Assembly (NCBI GenBank): GCA_016703645.1
Contig: JADJBR010000007.1
Location: forward strand, 1,820,501-1,884,500
Source: Zoogloea sp.
GTDB lineage: Bacteria; Pseudomonadota; Gammaproteobacteria; Burkholderiales; Rhodocyclaceae
Length of the DNA: 64,000 nucleotides
Direction: 5' to 3'
Shown: positions 54,662-64,000 of the stretch, piece after piece
Layout of the letters: the number at the start of each line of letters is the position of its first letter
Numbering within the stretch: the stretch's first letter is position 1
Made by a program: the position numbers and the translations under genes
Notes under the pieces: generated by a model
Database searches by the model: none
Told to the model about the DNA's origin: nothing
Seen by the model: the letters and a program-made list of their open reading frames with translations, nothing else

Positions 54662-56119
54662 TCAGCCCCCCGTGCCACCGACCGTCAGCCCATCAATGCG
54701 AAGGGTCGGCTGGCCAACCCCCACCGGCACGCTCTGACCATCCTTGCCACAGGTGCCAACCCCCGGGTCGAGGGCCATGTCGTTGCCGATCATGGACACC
54801 CGGGTCAGGCAATCGGGGCCGTTGCCGATCAGGGTAGCGCCCTTCACCGGGCGGGTCACCTTGCCATCCTCGATGAGATAGCACTCGGAGGTGGAGAAGA
54901 CAAACTTGCCGGAGGTGATGTCCACCTGGCCGCCACCGAAGTTGGCCGCATACAGGCCGTTCTTCACCGAGGCGATGATCTCGGCGGGCTCATGCTCGCC
55001 AGCCAGCATGATGGTGTTGGTCATGCGCGGCAGGGGCAGATGGGCGAAGGACTCGCGACGCCCGTTGCCGGTGGGCTTGACGCCCATCAGGCGGGCGTTG
55101 AGGGTGTCCTGCATATAACCGGTGAGGATGCCGTCCTCGATCAGCACGGTGCGCTGGGTCGGGTTGCCTTCGTCGTCGATGGTGAGCGAGCCGCGGCGAT
55201 CCGGCAGCGTACCGTCATCCACTACGGTCACGCCCTTGGCCGCCACCTGCTGGCCGATGCGGCCGGCAAAGGCGGAGCTTTCCTTGCGGTTGAAGTCGCC
55301 TTCCAGGCCATGGCCGATGGCCTCGTGGAGCAGGATGCCGGGCCAGCCATTGCCGAGCACGACGGTCATCAGGCCGGCCGGGGCCGGGCCGGCGCCCAGA
55401 TTGACCCGGGCCTGGTGCACGGCCGCACGGGCAAAGCTGGTGAGCACCTCGTCACTGAAGCGGCTGTAGTCGTAGCGCCCGCCGCCACCGCCGGAGCCCT
55501 GCTCGCGACGACCGTTCTCTTCCATGATCACCGTCACCGAGACCCGCACCAGGGGGCGCACGTCCGCCGCCAGGTGGCCATCGCTGCGGGCCACCATCAC
55601 CACCTCCCAGGAGCCGACCAGACTGGCCATGACCTCCTTGACCCGCGGATCTTCGGCCCGGGCCATGGCTTCGAGGCGCTCCAGCAGCTTGACCTTACTG
55701 ACATCGTCCAGGGAGTCGTGGGGGTTGTCGGCCCGATAGAGGGCGGGGGGAGACTTCTTCGCGACCTCGATCTTGCAGGTCTTGCGACGCCCGCTGTCGG
55801 CGATGGCCCGTGTGGCGTCGGCGGCATCCTTGAGCGCCTTCAGGCTGATGTCGTCGGAGTAGGCAAAGGCCGTCTTCTCGCCGGTGATGGCCCGCACACC
55901 GACACCCTGCTCGATGTTGAAGCTGCCCGACTTGACGATGCCTTCCTCCAGGCTCCAGGCCTCGGAGCGGTGATACTGGAAATAAAGGTCGGCGTAGTCG
56001 AGCTTGTGGCGGTAGAGCTTGCTGAAGACCTTGTCGAGATCCTCGAAGTCCAGGTCGTAGGGCTTGAGCAGCAGCTTGCTGGCAAGCTTGAGGGCATTGG
56101 GGGGGGGATTCTTGCTCAT
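54662..56119 (-). CDS. tldD: Metalloprotease TldD
   Basis: 485 residues. The zinc motif is [13 protein letters not shown], preceded by [11 protein letters not shown]. Start [20 protein letters not shown]; end [20 protein letters not shown] then the usual [20 protein letters not shown] and [11 protein letters not shown]. With TldE it cleaves unfolded peptides such as antitoxin CcdA and matures microcins. tldE is not in the window. Confidence 0.96.
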   Translation of the reverse strand: MSKNPPPNALKLASKLLLKPYDLDFEDLDKVFSKLYRHKLDYADLYFQYHRSEAWSLEEGIVKSGSFNIEQGVGVRAITGEKTAFAYSDDISLKALKDAADATRAIADSGRRKTCKIEVAKKSPPALYRADNPHDSLDDVSKVKLLERLEAMARAEDPRVKEVMASLVGSWEVVMVARSDGHLAADVRPLVRVSVTVIMEENGRREQGSGGGGGRYDYSRFSDEVLTSFARAAVHQARVNLGAGPAPAGLMTVVLGNGWPGILLHEAIGHGLEGDFNRKESSAFAGRIGQQVAAKGVTVVDDGTLPDRRGSLTIDDEGNPTQRTVLIEDGILTGYMQDTLNARLMGVKPTGNGRRESFAHLPLPRMTNTIMLAGEHEPAEIIASVKNGLYAANFGGGQVDITSGKFVFSTSECYLIEDGKVTRPVKGATLIGNGPDCLTRVSMIGNDMALDPGVGTCGKDGQSVPVGVGQPTLRIDGLTVGGTGG

Positions 56120-56146
56120 GGTCTCTCGGGGATGAATTCGGTTGGC

Positions 56147-56959
56147 TTAACTGATCTTGCGGTGGCGCAGCGCCGGCAGGCTTGCGCGAACCTCGGCGAT
56201 GCGGGCGGGGTCCAGGTCGGCCACCACCACACCGGGGCCTTCGGGGAGGCGCGCCAGCACCTCACCCCAGGGGTCAATGATCATGCTGTCGCCCCAGGTG
56301 CGGCGGCCGCTGGGGTGACGCCCGCCCTGGGCACTGGCGAGCACGTAGCACTGATTTTCGATGGCCCGGGCACGCAGCAGGATCTCCCAGTGGGCCTGGC
56401 CGGTGGTGTAGGTGAAGGCCGCGGGCAGGACGATCAGATCCACCTCGCCCATGGCCCGGAAAAGTTCGGGGAAGCGCAGGTCGTAGCAGATCGACAGACC
56501 CACCTGGCCACAGGGCGCTTCGAAGGCCACCACCTCGTTACCGGCCTCGATGGTGGCGGATTCGTCGTAGCACTCCTCGCCCTTGCGGAATCCGAAGAGA
56601 TGAACCTTGTCATAGCGGGCCACCCGCCGGCCATCATCATCGAAGACCAGTGTCGAGTTCTTGACCTTGTCCGGGCTGTCGGCCGCCATGGGGCAGGAGC
56701 CGCCGATCAACCACAACTTGTGACGTCGGGCGGCGTCCCGCAGGAAATCCTGCAGCGGCCCCGCCCCCTCCTGCTCGCGGATACGCACCTTGGCGGTCTC
56801 GTCACCGGTGATCAGGGGAAAGTACTCCGGCAACACCGCGAGGCGTGCCCCGGCGGCGGCGGCCTCGCCGATCAGACGGTCGGCCTCGGCCAGGTTGCGG
56901 TCCACTTCGGGCCCGGAAACCATCTGGATGGCGGCGATTCGGCAAACCGGAGTGTTCAT
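56147..56959 (-). CDS. Nitrilase-family carbon-nitrogen hydrolase
   Basis: 270 residues. Catalytic triad visible: glutamate in AVLPEYFPLI, lysine in VARYDKVHLFGFRKG and cysteine in VGLSICYDLRFPEL. Similar to Nit1/YbeM-type deaminated glutathione amidases. Ends against yhdP, whose stop overlaps its start (ATGA-type). Conserved order with tldD and yhdP. Confidence 0.92.
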   Translation of the reverse strand: MNTPVCRIAAIQMVSGPEVDRNLAEADRLIGEAAAAGARLAVLPEYFPLITGDETAKVRIREQEGAGPLQDFLRDAARRHKLWLIGGSCPMAADSPDKVKNSTLVFDDDGRRVARYDKVHLFGFRKGEECYDESATIEAGNEVVAFEAPCGQVGLSICYDLRFPELFRAMGEVDLIVLPAAFTYTTGQAHWEILLRARAIENQCYVLASAQGGRHPSGRRTWGDSMIIDPWGEVLARLPEGPGVVVADLDPARIAEVRASLPALRHRKIS

Positions 56960-59900
56960 GGAAAAGTCCTTGAGGGCACGGCAGGTTGAGATGAGGCTGC
57001 GGGAAGGCCCGAAAGTTTCTCCACCTTCGGGTCGGACCAGCCACCGGTCACGGCGTACTCGAAACTGAAGAGCTTTTCCACGGGGTCGCGCAGGGCCTTC
57101 TGCACCAGGTAGGCCGCCAATCCGAGGGCCGGGTTGAGGGCGCCGGTGGTGGCAATGGCCGAGCCCACCGCGACGGATTCGGAGAGGGTCGGCTGCACCT
57201 TCACACGGAGGTTCTGGGTCTCCCGCACGGCGTCGGCTTCGCCCTTCATGAACACACGGGCCGCCGGGCCGAGAATCTCGAAATCTTCAGTGCGCAACAC
57301 GCCGCCATCAAGTCCGATGCTACCGGAAATGCGGTCGAAGGCGAATCCTTCGGAGAATACGTCGCGGAAATCCAGGGTGATCCGCCGGGGCAGCGCCTGC
57401 AGATTGAGCACCCCAAGCAGGCGCCCCACGCCGGGTTCGAGCTGGGTGAACTGGCCGCTGGTCACCCGGACCTCCATCTTTCCCGTCAGGCTGGGCAGAT
57501 GCAAGGCCGTCGGCGGCCCCTTCCACACGAGCTGCCCCTCGAGACTGCCCTGGCCACGCCGCACCGCCTCGGGGTAGCCAAGGCGGCTGAGCATCTTCTC
57601 AACACTACCCACATCCAGCTTGAACTTGAGGCGGGTCTCCTCCCGGGCCCCCGGGCGCCACACCCCATCCCCGATCAGACTGCCATCCGGGTTGACGATA
57701 CTGAGCTGCTCCAGGAGCCAGTTGTCACCCCGGTTCACTGCTTTCAGCTCCAGGCGCCCCAGGGCATGACCACGCAGTACAAAACTCTCCGCACTGACAT
57801 CCAGGCCGGGCAGCCCCGAAAGACGATCCTCGTCGGGGGGCGTGACCACGGCCTCCTTCGCACCACCGGGCGCCGTGCCGATGGAAAGCTGTTTGAAACG
57901 GGCCTGCAGACGCCCCCGCCCCTGCTCGCGCCAGAGGATGTCGCCGCTGGCCTCCTTGCTGCCGAGGCGCGCCTGCCAGCCCCCCTCCTCCATGACCGCG
58001 CGCAGGTTCACGTCATTGAGGCGCTGGCCGAGAACCTGGAGTTCGCCCACACGAAGGGCCAGGCCGGAAAGGGGGAACCCTCCCCCCGCGCCCTGGCCGC
58101 CGCTGCTCTGACCGGACGTCGGCTTGCCGGCCAGGGCCTTGCGCCAGCCGTCCGCATCCAGGCGATCCGCCCGGGCCGCCACAAGCACGCCCTTCTCCGC
58201 CACACGCACCGGTTCGTTGAGGGCGATGCCACCGCGCGTGATGATCATCTGCCGACCTTCGCGGCGACGCTGGAACTGCGCCTGGAACACCGACCCGGCG
58301 GCCAGCCTGAGGGTGTCGCCGGGAACGCCCCCCCCCGGTGCCACCGCCATCTCGAAGCGGAAGGGCAGGGTTGCGGCTGCCGACTTGTTGAGGGGCTCGG
58401 GCAGACTCGACGACACCCCCTGCAGACCGCTGTCAAGCACGAACTCGACACCACCCCGTGGCATCACGGCAATGCTGCCCTTCCAGGCCGCCGTACCCGA
58501 CAGATGATCGAGCAAGGGCAGATCCAGCTCCCGGCGCAGGGCCGGCATGCTCAGACTGCCCTGGGCGTTGAGAAGGATGCTGCCGTCGGGCCGGCTGCCC
58601 CCCGAGACGCTCACCGGGTCGCCGAAGATCCGTGCCGTCCCGTTGCGCACGCCAAGCTGACTCTCGGTGAACTCGACCCGCCCCGACGCCTCGGTGAGGA
58701 CCGGCATGGCCGGGTCGGGCTGAAGCTGGTTGCGGGTGAACTGGTATTCGCCCTTGACCTGGGACTGCTCCAACTTGTGCAGGGGCAGCACCAGTTGCAG
58801 GTCGAGCTTGCCCCGCCCCTCGGCACGGAAGGGGTCGGTGAAGTGGTTGATCATGCCGGCCACCGGGCTCTCGGCAATGAAGCGCAGGAAATCCGGCGTC
58901 GGCCCCTCCGCCGCCCCCCGGATGGTGATGACTTCATCGGTCTCGAAATCGGGCAGAACGGCGCTCACATCCTTCAGCGCCACCCCGAGGATGCGCCCGC
59001 TCTGGGCCTTCACCGTCATCCCCGCGCCCTCGAAAACCAGCTCACCGGCCACGCCGTCGATCTTCGGCCATCCCGGGGCGTAGTCCAGCTGCCCGTCGCG
59101 GATCCGCGCAGCCACCCGGAAGCTTCCCTCCCGCGGATCACGGAAGGGGAAGCGCGACAGGTCGCCCTTCAGCACCAGGCGGGTATCCACCGCCTTGCCG
59201 CCCACCAGCGCCCGTTGCAACCAGTCGCGGGCCGCCTTGCCCACCACATGGGGAATGTAGCGCCATACGGCGGTGGCATCGGCCTCCGAGAGGCGCGCCT
59301 GCAGATCGATCCGTCCGGGGGTGTCGGGAGTGGCCCGGTAGCGGCCGGAGGCCGTGCCACGGGCATCCTCGTTGGCGAAACTGGCGCTTGCCAGCGTAAC
59401 CTCCAGTGCCCCATCAGGGTGACTCCAGCTCCCTTCCGCCGCCAGCTCCGACAGTTGCAGATGGGCCTCGGGAAAGACCTGGGGCAACTCAAGGCCGGCA
59501 TCCCGCCCGCTGAGGGTGAAACGCCCACCCCGCTCGTTGCCCTCGATGCGCCCAGCCATGCCGGCAAAACCCGGCCAGGCGCCGAGGGGCTCGATGCCCA
59601 GCCGCTCGAAGCGGGCATCCACCGTGTAGGTGGCCAAGGTGTCGCCCTTCAGGCTCCATTTGAGATCCACCGGCGCCACCCGGCCCGCCGGGGCCAGGGT
59701 GGCCAGGCGCTTGCGCAGCCCTTCATCGAAGGGCAAGCGGCCGGCCAGGCGCGAGAGCACACCGAGGTCGAGCTGATTGGCCACGAACTCACCCCGGGCA
59801 GGCTGGGCGCCATCGGACGCCACAAGCCGCAGGAAGAAGTCGGTGGGCTGCACCTTCAGGCCATCGTGGGTCTGCAGGCGCAGCTTGCTGCCACTGGCCT

Positions 59901-60942
59901 CCAGGCCGTCCTTGTGGCGGCGCACCCGCAGGCGCCCTGCCGCCTCGGTCATGGCGATGTCTTCCAGCTCGGGGGCCAGACGCACGCGGGCGTCACGCAG
60001 GGCAAAGTCGGCTGTCGCACCCAGCAGCCTGCCATCGGCGATTTCCAGCCAGGCCCGCAGGCCCCCGGCACCACTGATATCGAGGGGATAGTCCACCCAG
60101 GCCCGCCAGGCCCCCATGTCGGCGTAGTCGAGGCTGGCGTAGAGCTCGCCACGCCACGTCTCGGGGTGGGCGGCGTCGCGCCCGATCAGGTCACCGCGCA
60201 GATCGAGGGCAGCGGCCAACTGGCCCGGGGGCTGGGCACGCAGGCCGAAGCGGTGATGATCCCCCCGGTTGTCGAGGCGGAACTCCAGCTTGTCGAGCAC
60301 CAGGGTGTCAGCCCCGCGCAAGGCATCGGACCACGCCACGCGCGCATTGCGAACCACCACCTGGCGCTGGTCCAGGAGCCAAGCGGTGAAATCCCCCTGG
60401 TCGCCCCCGGCGACAACGGGCAGGCCGGCGACGAACACCTGCCCGTCGGCACCGCGCCGGATGGCCAGTTGCGGCGAGTCGATCTCGAGGCGGTGGAGAC
60501 GCAGGCGCATCCGCAACAGCGAGCTCCAGCCCACTTCGGCGTCCACCCGGTCGAGACTCAGGGCGGCGCGGCCGGCACCATCATGGATCGTCACCCCACC
60601 CATCTGCAGCCGCGGATGCAGCCCCTGCCAGTCGGCCGAGAGACTGGCGATATCCACGGGCAAGCCAAGGGACGCGGACAGGAGCCGCGCCACCTCGCCC
60701 CGATAGGCCGGCACCTTGGGCAGCACGAGGTGGCGCAGCCCCAGAAAGGCCAGACCACAGACGAAATAGGCGATCAGCCCCGCCCATGCCAGGCGCCTGA
60801 GCCACCGGCCCGAGGGCCGCAGGAGGGACAAGCGGCCCTCAGCCACGCGCCGGATGGCAGGCCATCGGGGCAGGTGACAGCGGCCCGACGACGGCATCAT
60901 GGAAAGGCCGGACAGGCACGCGGATGGCGGCCCATCCGGCAT
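56956..60942 (-). CDS. yhdP: YhdP-family AsmA-like protein
   Basis: 1328 residues without a frame change. One membrane helix near residues 50-70 (LAWAGLIAYFVCGLAFLGL) and a long repetitive beta-rich periplasmic part ending PAVPSRTFP. Family motifs include LGLPVDIASLSADWQGLHPR near the start and LAAYLVQKALRDPVEKLFSF near the end. Such proteins form bridges that carry phospholipids to the outer membrane. The first 45 residues are unusual, and the start may be an internal methionine at 60900. Divergent from glnE. Confidence 0.92.
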   Translation of the reverse strand: MPDGPPSACLSGLSMMPSSGRCHLPRWPAIRRVAEGRLSLLRPSGRWLRRLAWAGLIAYFVCGLAFLGLRHLVLPKVPAYRGEVARLLSASLGLPVDIASLSADWQGLHPRLQMGGVTIHDGAGRAALSLDRVDAEVGWSSLLRMRLRLHRLEIDSPQLAIRRGADGQVFVAGLPVVAGGDQGDFTAWLLDQRQVVVRNARVAWSDALRGADTLVLDKLEFRLDNRGDHHRFGLRAQPPGQLAAALDLRGDLIGRDAAHPETWRGELYASLDYADMGAWRAWVDYPLDISGAGGLRAWLEIADGRLLGATADFALRDARVRLAPELEDIAMTEAAGRLRVRRHKDGLEASGSKLRLQTHDGLKVQPTDFFLRLVASDGAQPARGEFVANQLDLGVLSRLAGRLPFDEGLRKRLATLAPAGRVAPVDLKWSLKGDTLATYTVDARFERLGIEPLGAWPGFAGMAGRIEGNERGGRFTLSGRDAGLELPQVFPEAHLQLSELAAEGSWSHPDGALEVTLASASFANEDARGTASGRYRATPDTPGRIDLQARLSEADATAVWRYIPHVVGKAARDWLQRALVGGKAVDTRLVLKGDLSRFPFRDPREGSFRVAARIRDGQLDYAPGWPKIDGVAGELVFEGAGMTVKAQSGRILGVALKDVSAVLPDFETDEVITIRGAAEGPTPDFLRFIAESPVAGMINHFTDPFRAEGRGKLDLQLVLPLHKLEQSQVKGEYQFTRNQLQPDPAMPVLTEASGRVEFTESQLGVRNGTARIFGDPVSVSGGSRPDGSILLNAQGSLSMPALRRELDLPLLDHLSGTAAWKGSIAVMPRGGVEFVLDSGLQGVSSSLPEPLNKSAAATLPFRFEMAVAPGGGVPGDTLRLAAGSVFQAQFQRRREGRQMIITRGGIALNEPVRVAEKGVLVAARADRLDADGWRKALAGKPTSGQSSGGQGAGGGFPLSGLALRVGELQVLGQRLNDVNLRAVMEEGGWQARLGSKEASGDILWREQGRGRLQARFKQLSIGTAPGGAKEAVVTPPDEDRLSGLPGLDVSAESFVLRGHALGRLELKAVNRGDNWLLEQLSIVNPDGSLIGDGVWRPGAREETRLKFKLDVGSVEKMLSRLGYPEAVRRGQGSLEGQLVWKGPPTALHLPSLTGKMEVRVTSGQFTQLEPGVGRLLGVLNLQALPRRITLDFRDVFSEGFAFDRISGSIGLDGGVLRTEDFEILGPAARVFMKGEADAVRETQNLRVKVQPTLSESVAVGSAIATTGALNPALGLAAYLVQKALRDPVEKLFSFEYAVTGGWSDPKVEKLSGLPAASSQPAVPSRTFP

Positions 60943-60987
60943 CAGGCTTGACGAATATCAGTCCGGCAGACATAAGACGGGGTGAAC

Positions 60988-63711
60988 ATGAACAATTCCG
61001 CATTCTACCAATCGCCCCACGCCATGTCCGATCAGCCCGCCATCCTGCCCCAGCCCATCCTCGACGCCCTGGCCTGCTCGCGTTTCCTGCGCCGCCAGCT
61101 CGACAGCCGCCCGTGGCTCGCCGAACGTCTCGCCGCGAGCATCGGCGCCCCCCTCGACGCCACCGCCCTGCGCGACTACCTGCGCGATGAAAAGGTGGAC
61201 GACAACACCCTCAAGCCGGTGCTGCGCAAGCTGCGGGCCTGGGTGATCGCCCACGTGATGGTGCGCGACATCGCCCACCTGGCGGACCTCACCGAAGTCA
61301 CCGAAACCATGACCCTGCTGGCCGACATTGCAGTTGAGGCCACCCACGACGTCCTGCGGGCACAACTGGTGGCCCGCCACGGCACGCCCCTATCGGCCGA
61401 CGGGCGCGAGCAGGAGTTCATCATCATCGGCATGGGCAAGCTTGGCGGTCGCGAACTCAACGTGTCGTCGGACATCGACCTGATCTTCGTTTACCCCGAG
61501 GACGGCAGCACCGCCGGCCCCAAGATCATCGACAACTTCGAGTTCTTCACCAAGCTCGGCCGTGGCCTGATCCAGGCCATCAACGACATCACCGGTGACG
61601 GGCAGGTCTTCCGGGTGGACATGCGCCTGCGCCCCAACGGCGAATCCGGCCCCCTGGTGGCGAGCTTCGACATGCTCGAGAACTACTTCATCACCCAGGG
61701 CCGCGAGTGGGAGCGCTACGCCTGGATCAAGGCCCGGGTGATGACCGGCATCCGCAGCGCCGAGCTCACCGCCATCTCCCGGCCCTTCATCTTCCGCAAA
61801 TACCTCGACTTCGGCGCCATCAACGCCATGCGTGACCTGCACGCCCAGATCCGCCGCGAGGTGGCCCGCAAGGACATGGTGAACAACGTCAAGCTCGGCC
61901 CCGGCGGCATCCGCGAAATCGAGTTCCTGGCCCAGGTCTTCCAGCTCATCCGCGGCGGCCGCGACACCTCCCTGCAGATCAAACCCACCCTCAAGGTGCT
62001 GGGCCGCCTGGCCGAACGGGGCATCATCACCCACGAGGCCGATCGCGAACTGGCCGCCGCCTACGACTTCTTGCGTCGGGTGGAACATCGCCTGCAATAC
62101 CTGGACGACGCCCAGACCCACAACCTGCCCACCGAACCCGCCGACCAGGCCATCATCGCCCGATCCATGGGCTTTGGCTCCTACGAGGCCCTGCTTACCG
62201 AACTGGACGATCACCGCTCCGCCGTTGCCCGCCATTTCAACAGCGTCTTCGGCGACCCCAACGAAAAGGGCCACGACCTGGACACCCTGTGGGCCTGCGC
62301 CGGTGACGAAGCACGCTGCGGCGAGGAGTTCCAGCGCCTGGGCTACCCCGACCCGGCCGCCGCCGCCCGCCGTCTGGCCACCCTCAAGACCGGCAACCGC
62401 TACCTGCAGATGCCCCCCTCCATCAAGACCCGCTTCGACCCGCTGATTCCGCGGGTAGTCGAGGCCGCCGCCGAAACCACCGACCCCAACGCCACCTTCG
62501 AGCGCCTCCTCGACATGCTCGACGCCATCAGCCGGCGCGGCTCCTACCTGGCCCTGCTGCAGCAATATCCCCAGACCCTGCACAAGGTGGCCGAGCTGGT
62601 CGGCGCCTCGGCCTGGGCTGCCCAGTTCCTCAACCGTCACCCCATCCTCCTCGACGAAGCCCTCGACCCCCGCATGCTTGAGGAAGAGATCGATCTCCAG
62701 GCCTTCCGGGAGCAGCTGGCAACCCAGCTCGACGAGATCGAGCCCGACATGGAACGCCAGATGGACCTGATGCGCGAGCAGCACCACGCCCAGGTCTTCC
62801 GCCTGCTCACCAAGGACATTGCCGGCAAGCTCACCGTCGAACGCCACGCGGACTTTCTGTCCGCCCTGGCCGACATCATGGTGGACCTCACCGTGACCAT
62901 GTGCTGGCGCAAGATCAAGACCCGCCACCGGGACGACCCGAAGTTTGCCGTGCTGGCCTACGGCAAGCTCGGCGGCAAGGAGCTGGGCTACGCCTCCGAC
63001 CTGGACATGGTCTTCGTGCACGACGACGACGCCCCTGAGGCCGCCGAGGTGTACACCCGCCTGGGGCAGCGCACCAACACCTGGCTGTCCGCCCAGACCC
63101 CCGCCGGCCACCTCTTCGAAACCGACCTGCGCCTGCGCCCCAACGGCGACTCGGGGCTGATGGTGGTGTCCCTCGAGTCCTTCCGCCAGTACCAGCTGGA
63201 GAACGCCTGGGTATGGGAACACCAGGCCCTCACCCGCGCCCGCTTCTGCGCCGGGGACAAGGCCATCGGCGCCAAGTTCGAGGCCATCCGCATCGAAGTG
63301 CTGCGCCAGAAACGCGACCTGGCCAAGCTGCGCGAGGAAGTGCTGGCCATGCGTGAGCGCATGGCCGACGGCCACCCCAACAAGACCGACCTGTTCGACC
63401 TCAAGCACGACAAGGGCGGACTGGTGGACGTGGAGTTCATGGTCCAGTACCTGGTCCTGGGCTACGCCCACGAACACCCCGGCCTGTGCGGCAACCTGGG
63501 CAACATCGCCCTGCTCCACATGGCCGGCGAACTCGGCCTGATCCCCGCCGACCAGGCCAGCGCCGTGGCCGACTCCTACCGCGAATACCGCCGCCTGCAG
63601 CACGGCCTGCGCCTCAACAACCAGGCCTCCCGGGTCGAACGGGAACAGGTCGCCGAAGCCGCGGCGGGGGTGCAGGCCCTATGGCGGACGGTGTTCGGCA
63701 CCGCCCGCTGA
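60988..63711 (+). CDS. glnE: Glutamine synthetase adenylyltransferase/adenylyl-removing enzyme
   Basis: 907 residues. Two nucleotidyltransferase domains: GMGKLGGRELNVSSDIDLIF near residue 150 (adenylyl-removing) and AYGKLGGKELGYASDLDMVF near residue 660 (adenylylating). Also FRVDMRLRPNGESGPLVASF and GPGGIREIEFLAQVFQLIRG. It tunes glutamine synthetase to nitrogen status. Start MNNSAFYQSPHAMS; a GTG six bases earlier is possible. Confidence 0.96.
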   Translation: MNNSAFYQSPHAMSDQPAILPQPILDALACSRFLRRQLDSRPWLAERLAASIGAPLDATALRDYLRDEKVDDNTLKPVLRKLRAWVIAHVMVRDIAHLADLTEVTETMTLLADIAVEATHDVLRAQLVARHGTPLSADGREQEFIIIGMGKLGGRELNVSSDIDLIFVYPEDGSTAGPKIIDNFEFFTKLGRGLIQAINDITGDGQVFRVDMRLRPNGESGPLVASFDMLENYFITQGREWERYAWIKARVMTGIRSAELTAISRPFIFRKYLDFGAINAMRDLHAQIRREVARKDMVNNVKLGPGGIREIEFLAQVFQLIRGGRDTSLQIKPTLKVLGRLAERGIITHEADRELAAAYDFLRRVEHRLQYLDDAQTHNLPTEPADQAIIARSMGFGSYEALLTELDDHRSAVARHFNSVFGDPNEKGHDLDTLWACAGDEARCGEEFQRLGYPDPAAAARRLATLKTGNRYLQMPPSIKTRFDPLIPRVVEAAAETTDPNATFERLLDMLDAISRRGSYLALLQQYPQTLHKVAELVGASAWAAQFLNRHPILLDEALDPRMLEEEIDLQAFREQLATQLDEIEPDMERQMDLMREQHHAQVFRLLTKDIAGKLTVERHADFLSALADIMVDLTVTMCWRKIKTRHRDDPKFAVLAYGKLGGKELGYASDLDMVFVHDDDAPEAAEVYTRLGQRTNTWLSAQTPAGHLFETDLRLRPNGDSGLMVVSLESFRQYQLENAWVWEHQALTRARFCAGDKAIGAKFEAIRIEVLRQKRDLAKLREEVLAMRERMADGHPNKTDLFDLKHDKGGLVDVEFMVQYLVLGYAHEHPGLCGNLGNIALLHMAGELGLIPADQASAVADSYREYRRLQHGLRLNNQASRVEREQVAEAAAGVQALWRTVFGTAR

Positions 63712-63738
63712 GCGGCACCCGGGGTGACATGAAAAAGG

Positions 63739-63763
63739 CGCTCCGGATGTACGAACCGGAGCG
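63739..63763 (-). terminator. Rho-independent terminator for a leftward gene
   Basis: CGCTCCGG/CCGGAGCG stem of 8 bp. On the minus strand it is followed by CCTTTTTC, so it ends transcription coming from the right edge. It may also serve glnE. Confidence 0.75.
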
Positions 63764-63855
63764 GGAGAGATCGTGGGGACAATTTGAGTCGCCCCCGCAA
63801 GGCGCTGCGCGGCAGGACAATCAGGCGCGCCGGCCCTATCCGACTTCAGACTCCG

Positions 63856-64000
63856 TCATCCACCGGCGTCGCTGCCCCCGGCCTGGCCAGCGCGCTCCGC
63901 TTGCGCCTGCCCGTCCGCGTGCCGCGACGCCTCCCCTGCTGGCCTTTGACCTGGGGCAAGGCGGAAGCCAATGAAGCGGTAGGCCCCAACGGGCGGGTCG
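63856..64000 (-). CDS. C-terminal end of a leftward gene, partial
   Basis: Open frame from the window edge to a TGA at 63856: VGAYRFIGFRLAPGQRPAG, then alanine- and glutamine-rich sequence. YRFIGFR resembles the last strand of formylglycine-generating-enzyme-like (SUMF1) proteins. The leftward terminator downstream supports a real gene. Too short to be sure. Confidence 0.35.
   Translation of the reverse strand, partial: DPPVGAYRFIGFRLAPGQRPAGEASRHADGQAQAERAGQAGGSDAGG

Noticed and set aside
1-64000. CRISPR arrays and rRNA genes
   Set aside because: No regularly spaced direct repeats and no rRNA-like sequence were noticed.

Overview
The window looks like the chromosome of a high-GC betaproteobacterium. 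Two conserved gene orders support this: miaB-phoH-ybeY-corC-lnt, and tldD-nitrilase-yhdP-glnE. Together with lctP/lut lactate genes, ethanolamine lyase, TorF and a YhdP-type protein they suggest Rhodocyclales (Azospira/Dechloromonas-like). That placement is inference from gene content, not a search result.

Layout. 1-8.3 kb: a chemoreceptor cut off at both ends, then a leftward housekeeping block (trpB2, a TerB-like gene, lnt, corC, ybeY, phoH, miaB) in which almost every gene carries small frameshifts. 8.3-22.5 kb: tRNA-Met followed by an integrated element of about 14 kb bounded by a 45-nt copy of the tRNA 3' half. Its leftward genes encode a tyrosine integrase, an AlpA/Xis-like protein, a DUF927 ATPase and a phage II/X-type replication initiator, with a strikingly structured DNA segment beside the initiator. 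Further left are a Phd/RelE-ParE pair, a frameshifted AbiU2-like HEPN gene, an AT-rich rightward pair (trypsin-like protease and DUF945-like membrane protein), and a leftward operon of phage-recombination type (RecT/Rad52-like, Gp157, a C39-like cysteine peptidase, an HhH-glycosylase-like protein). 22.5-24.6 kb: scars of an older element (HigBA, a decayed integrase tail, a zinc-ribbon/deoxyribosyltransferase-like gene).

24.6-36.9 kb: an LRR protein kinase, then a complete lactate module. It comprises an LldR-type regulator with two visible operators, lutA-lutC-lutB, a fused FAD/Fe-S D-lactate dehydrogenase and the lactate permease lctP. A PAS-GAF-GGDEF protein converges on a BLUF photoreceptor. 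36.9-45 kb: a cold-shock/excalibur gene beside a decayed copy, a TorF-like porin, and an ethanolamine module (eat-eutB-eutC with divergent eutR and a likely EutR direct-repeat site), then fdhD. 45-64 kb: an acyltransferase, aroG, a potassium block (kup-kdpE-short kdpD), a PA0069-type radical SAM gene, a lipoprotein, a stand-alone PilJ-domain protein, tldD, a nitrilase, yhdP and glnE, ending in a partial leftward gene.

Read quality matters here. Frameshifts are dense in about 0.1-8.3 kb and 16-29 kb, nearly absent elsewhere, and hit essential genes. Most are therefore probably sequence errors, so genes with shifted frames are annotated as single genes spanning the shift unless decay is clear.
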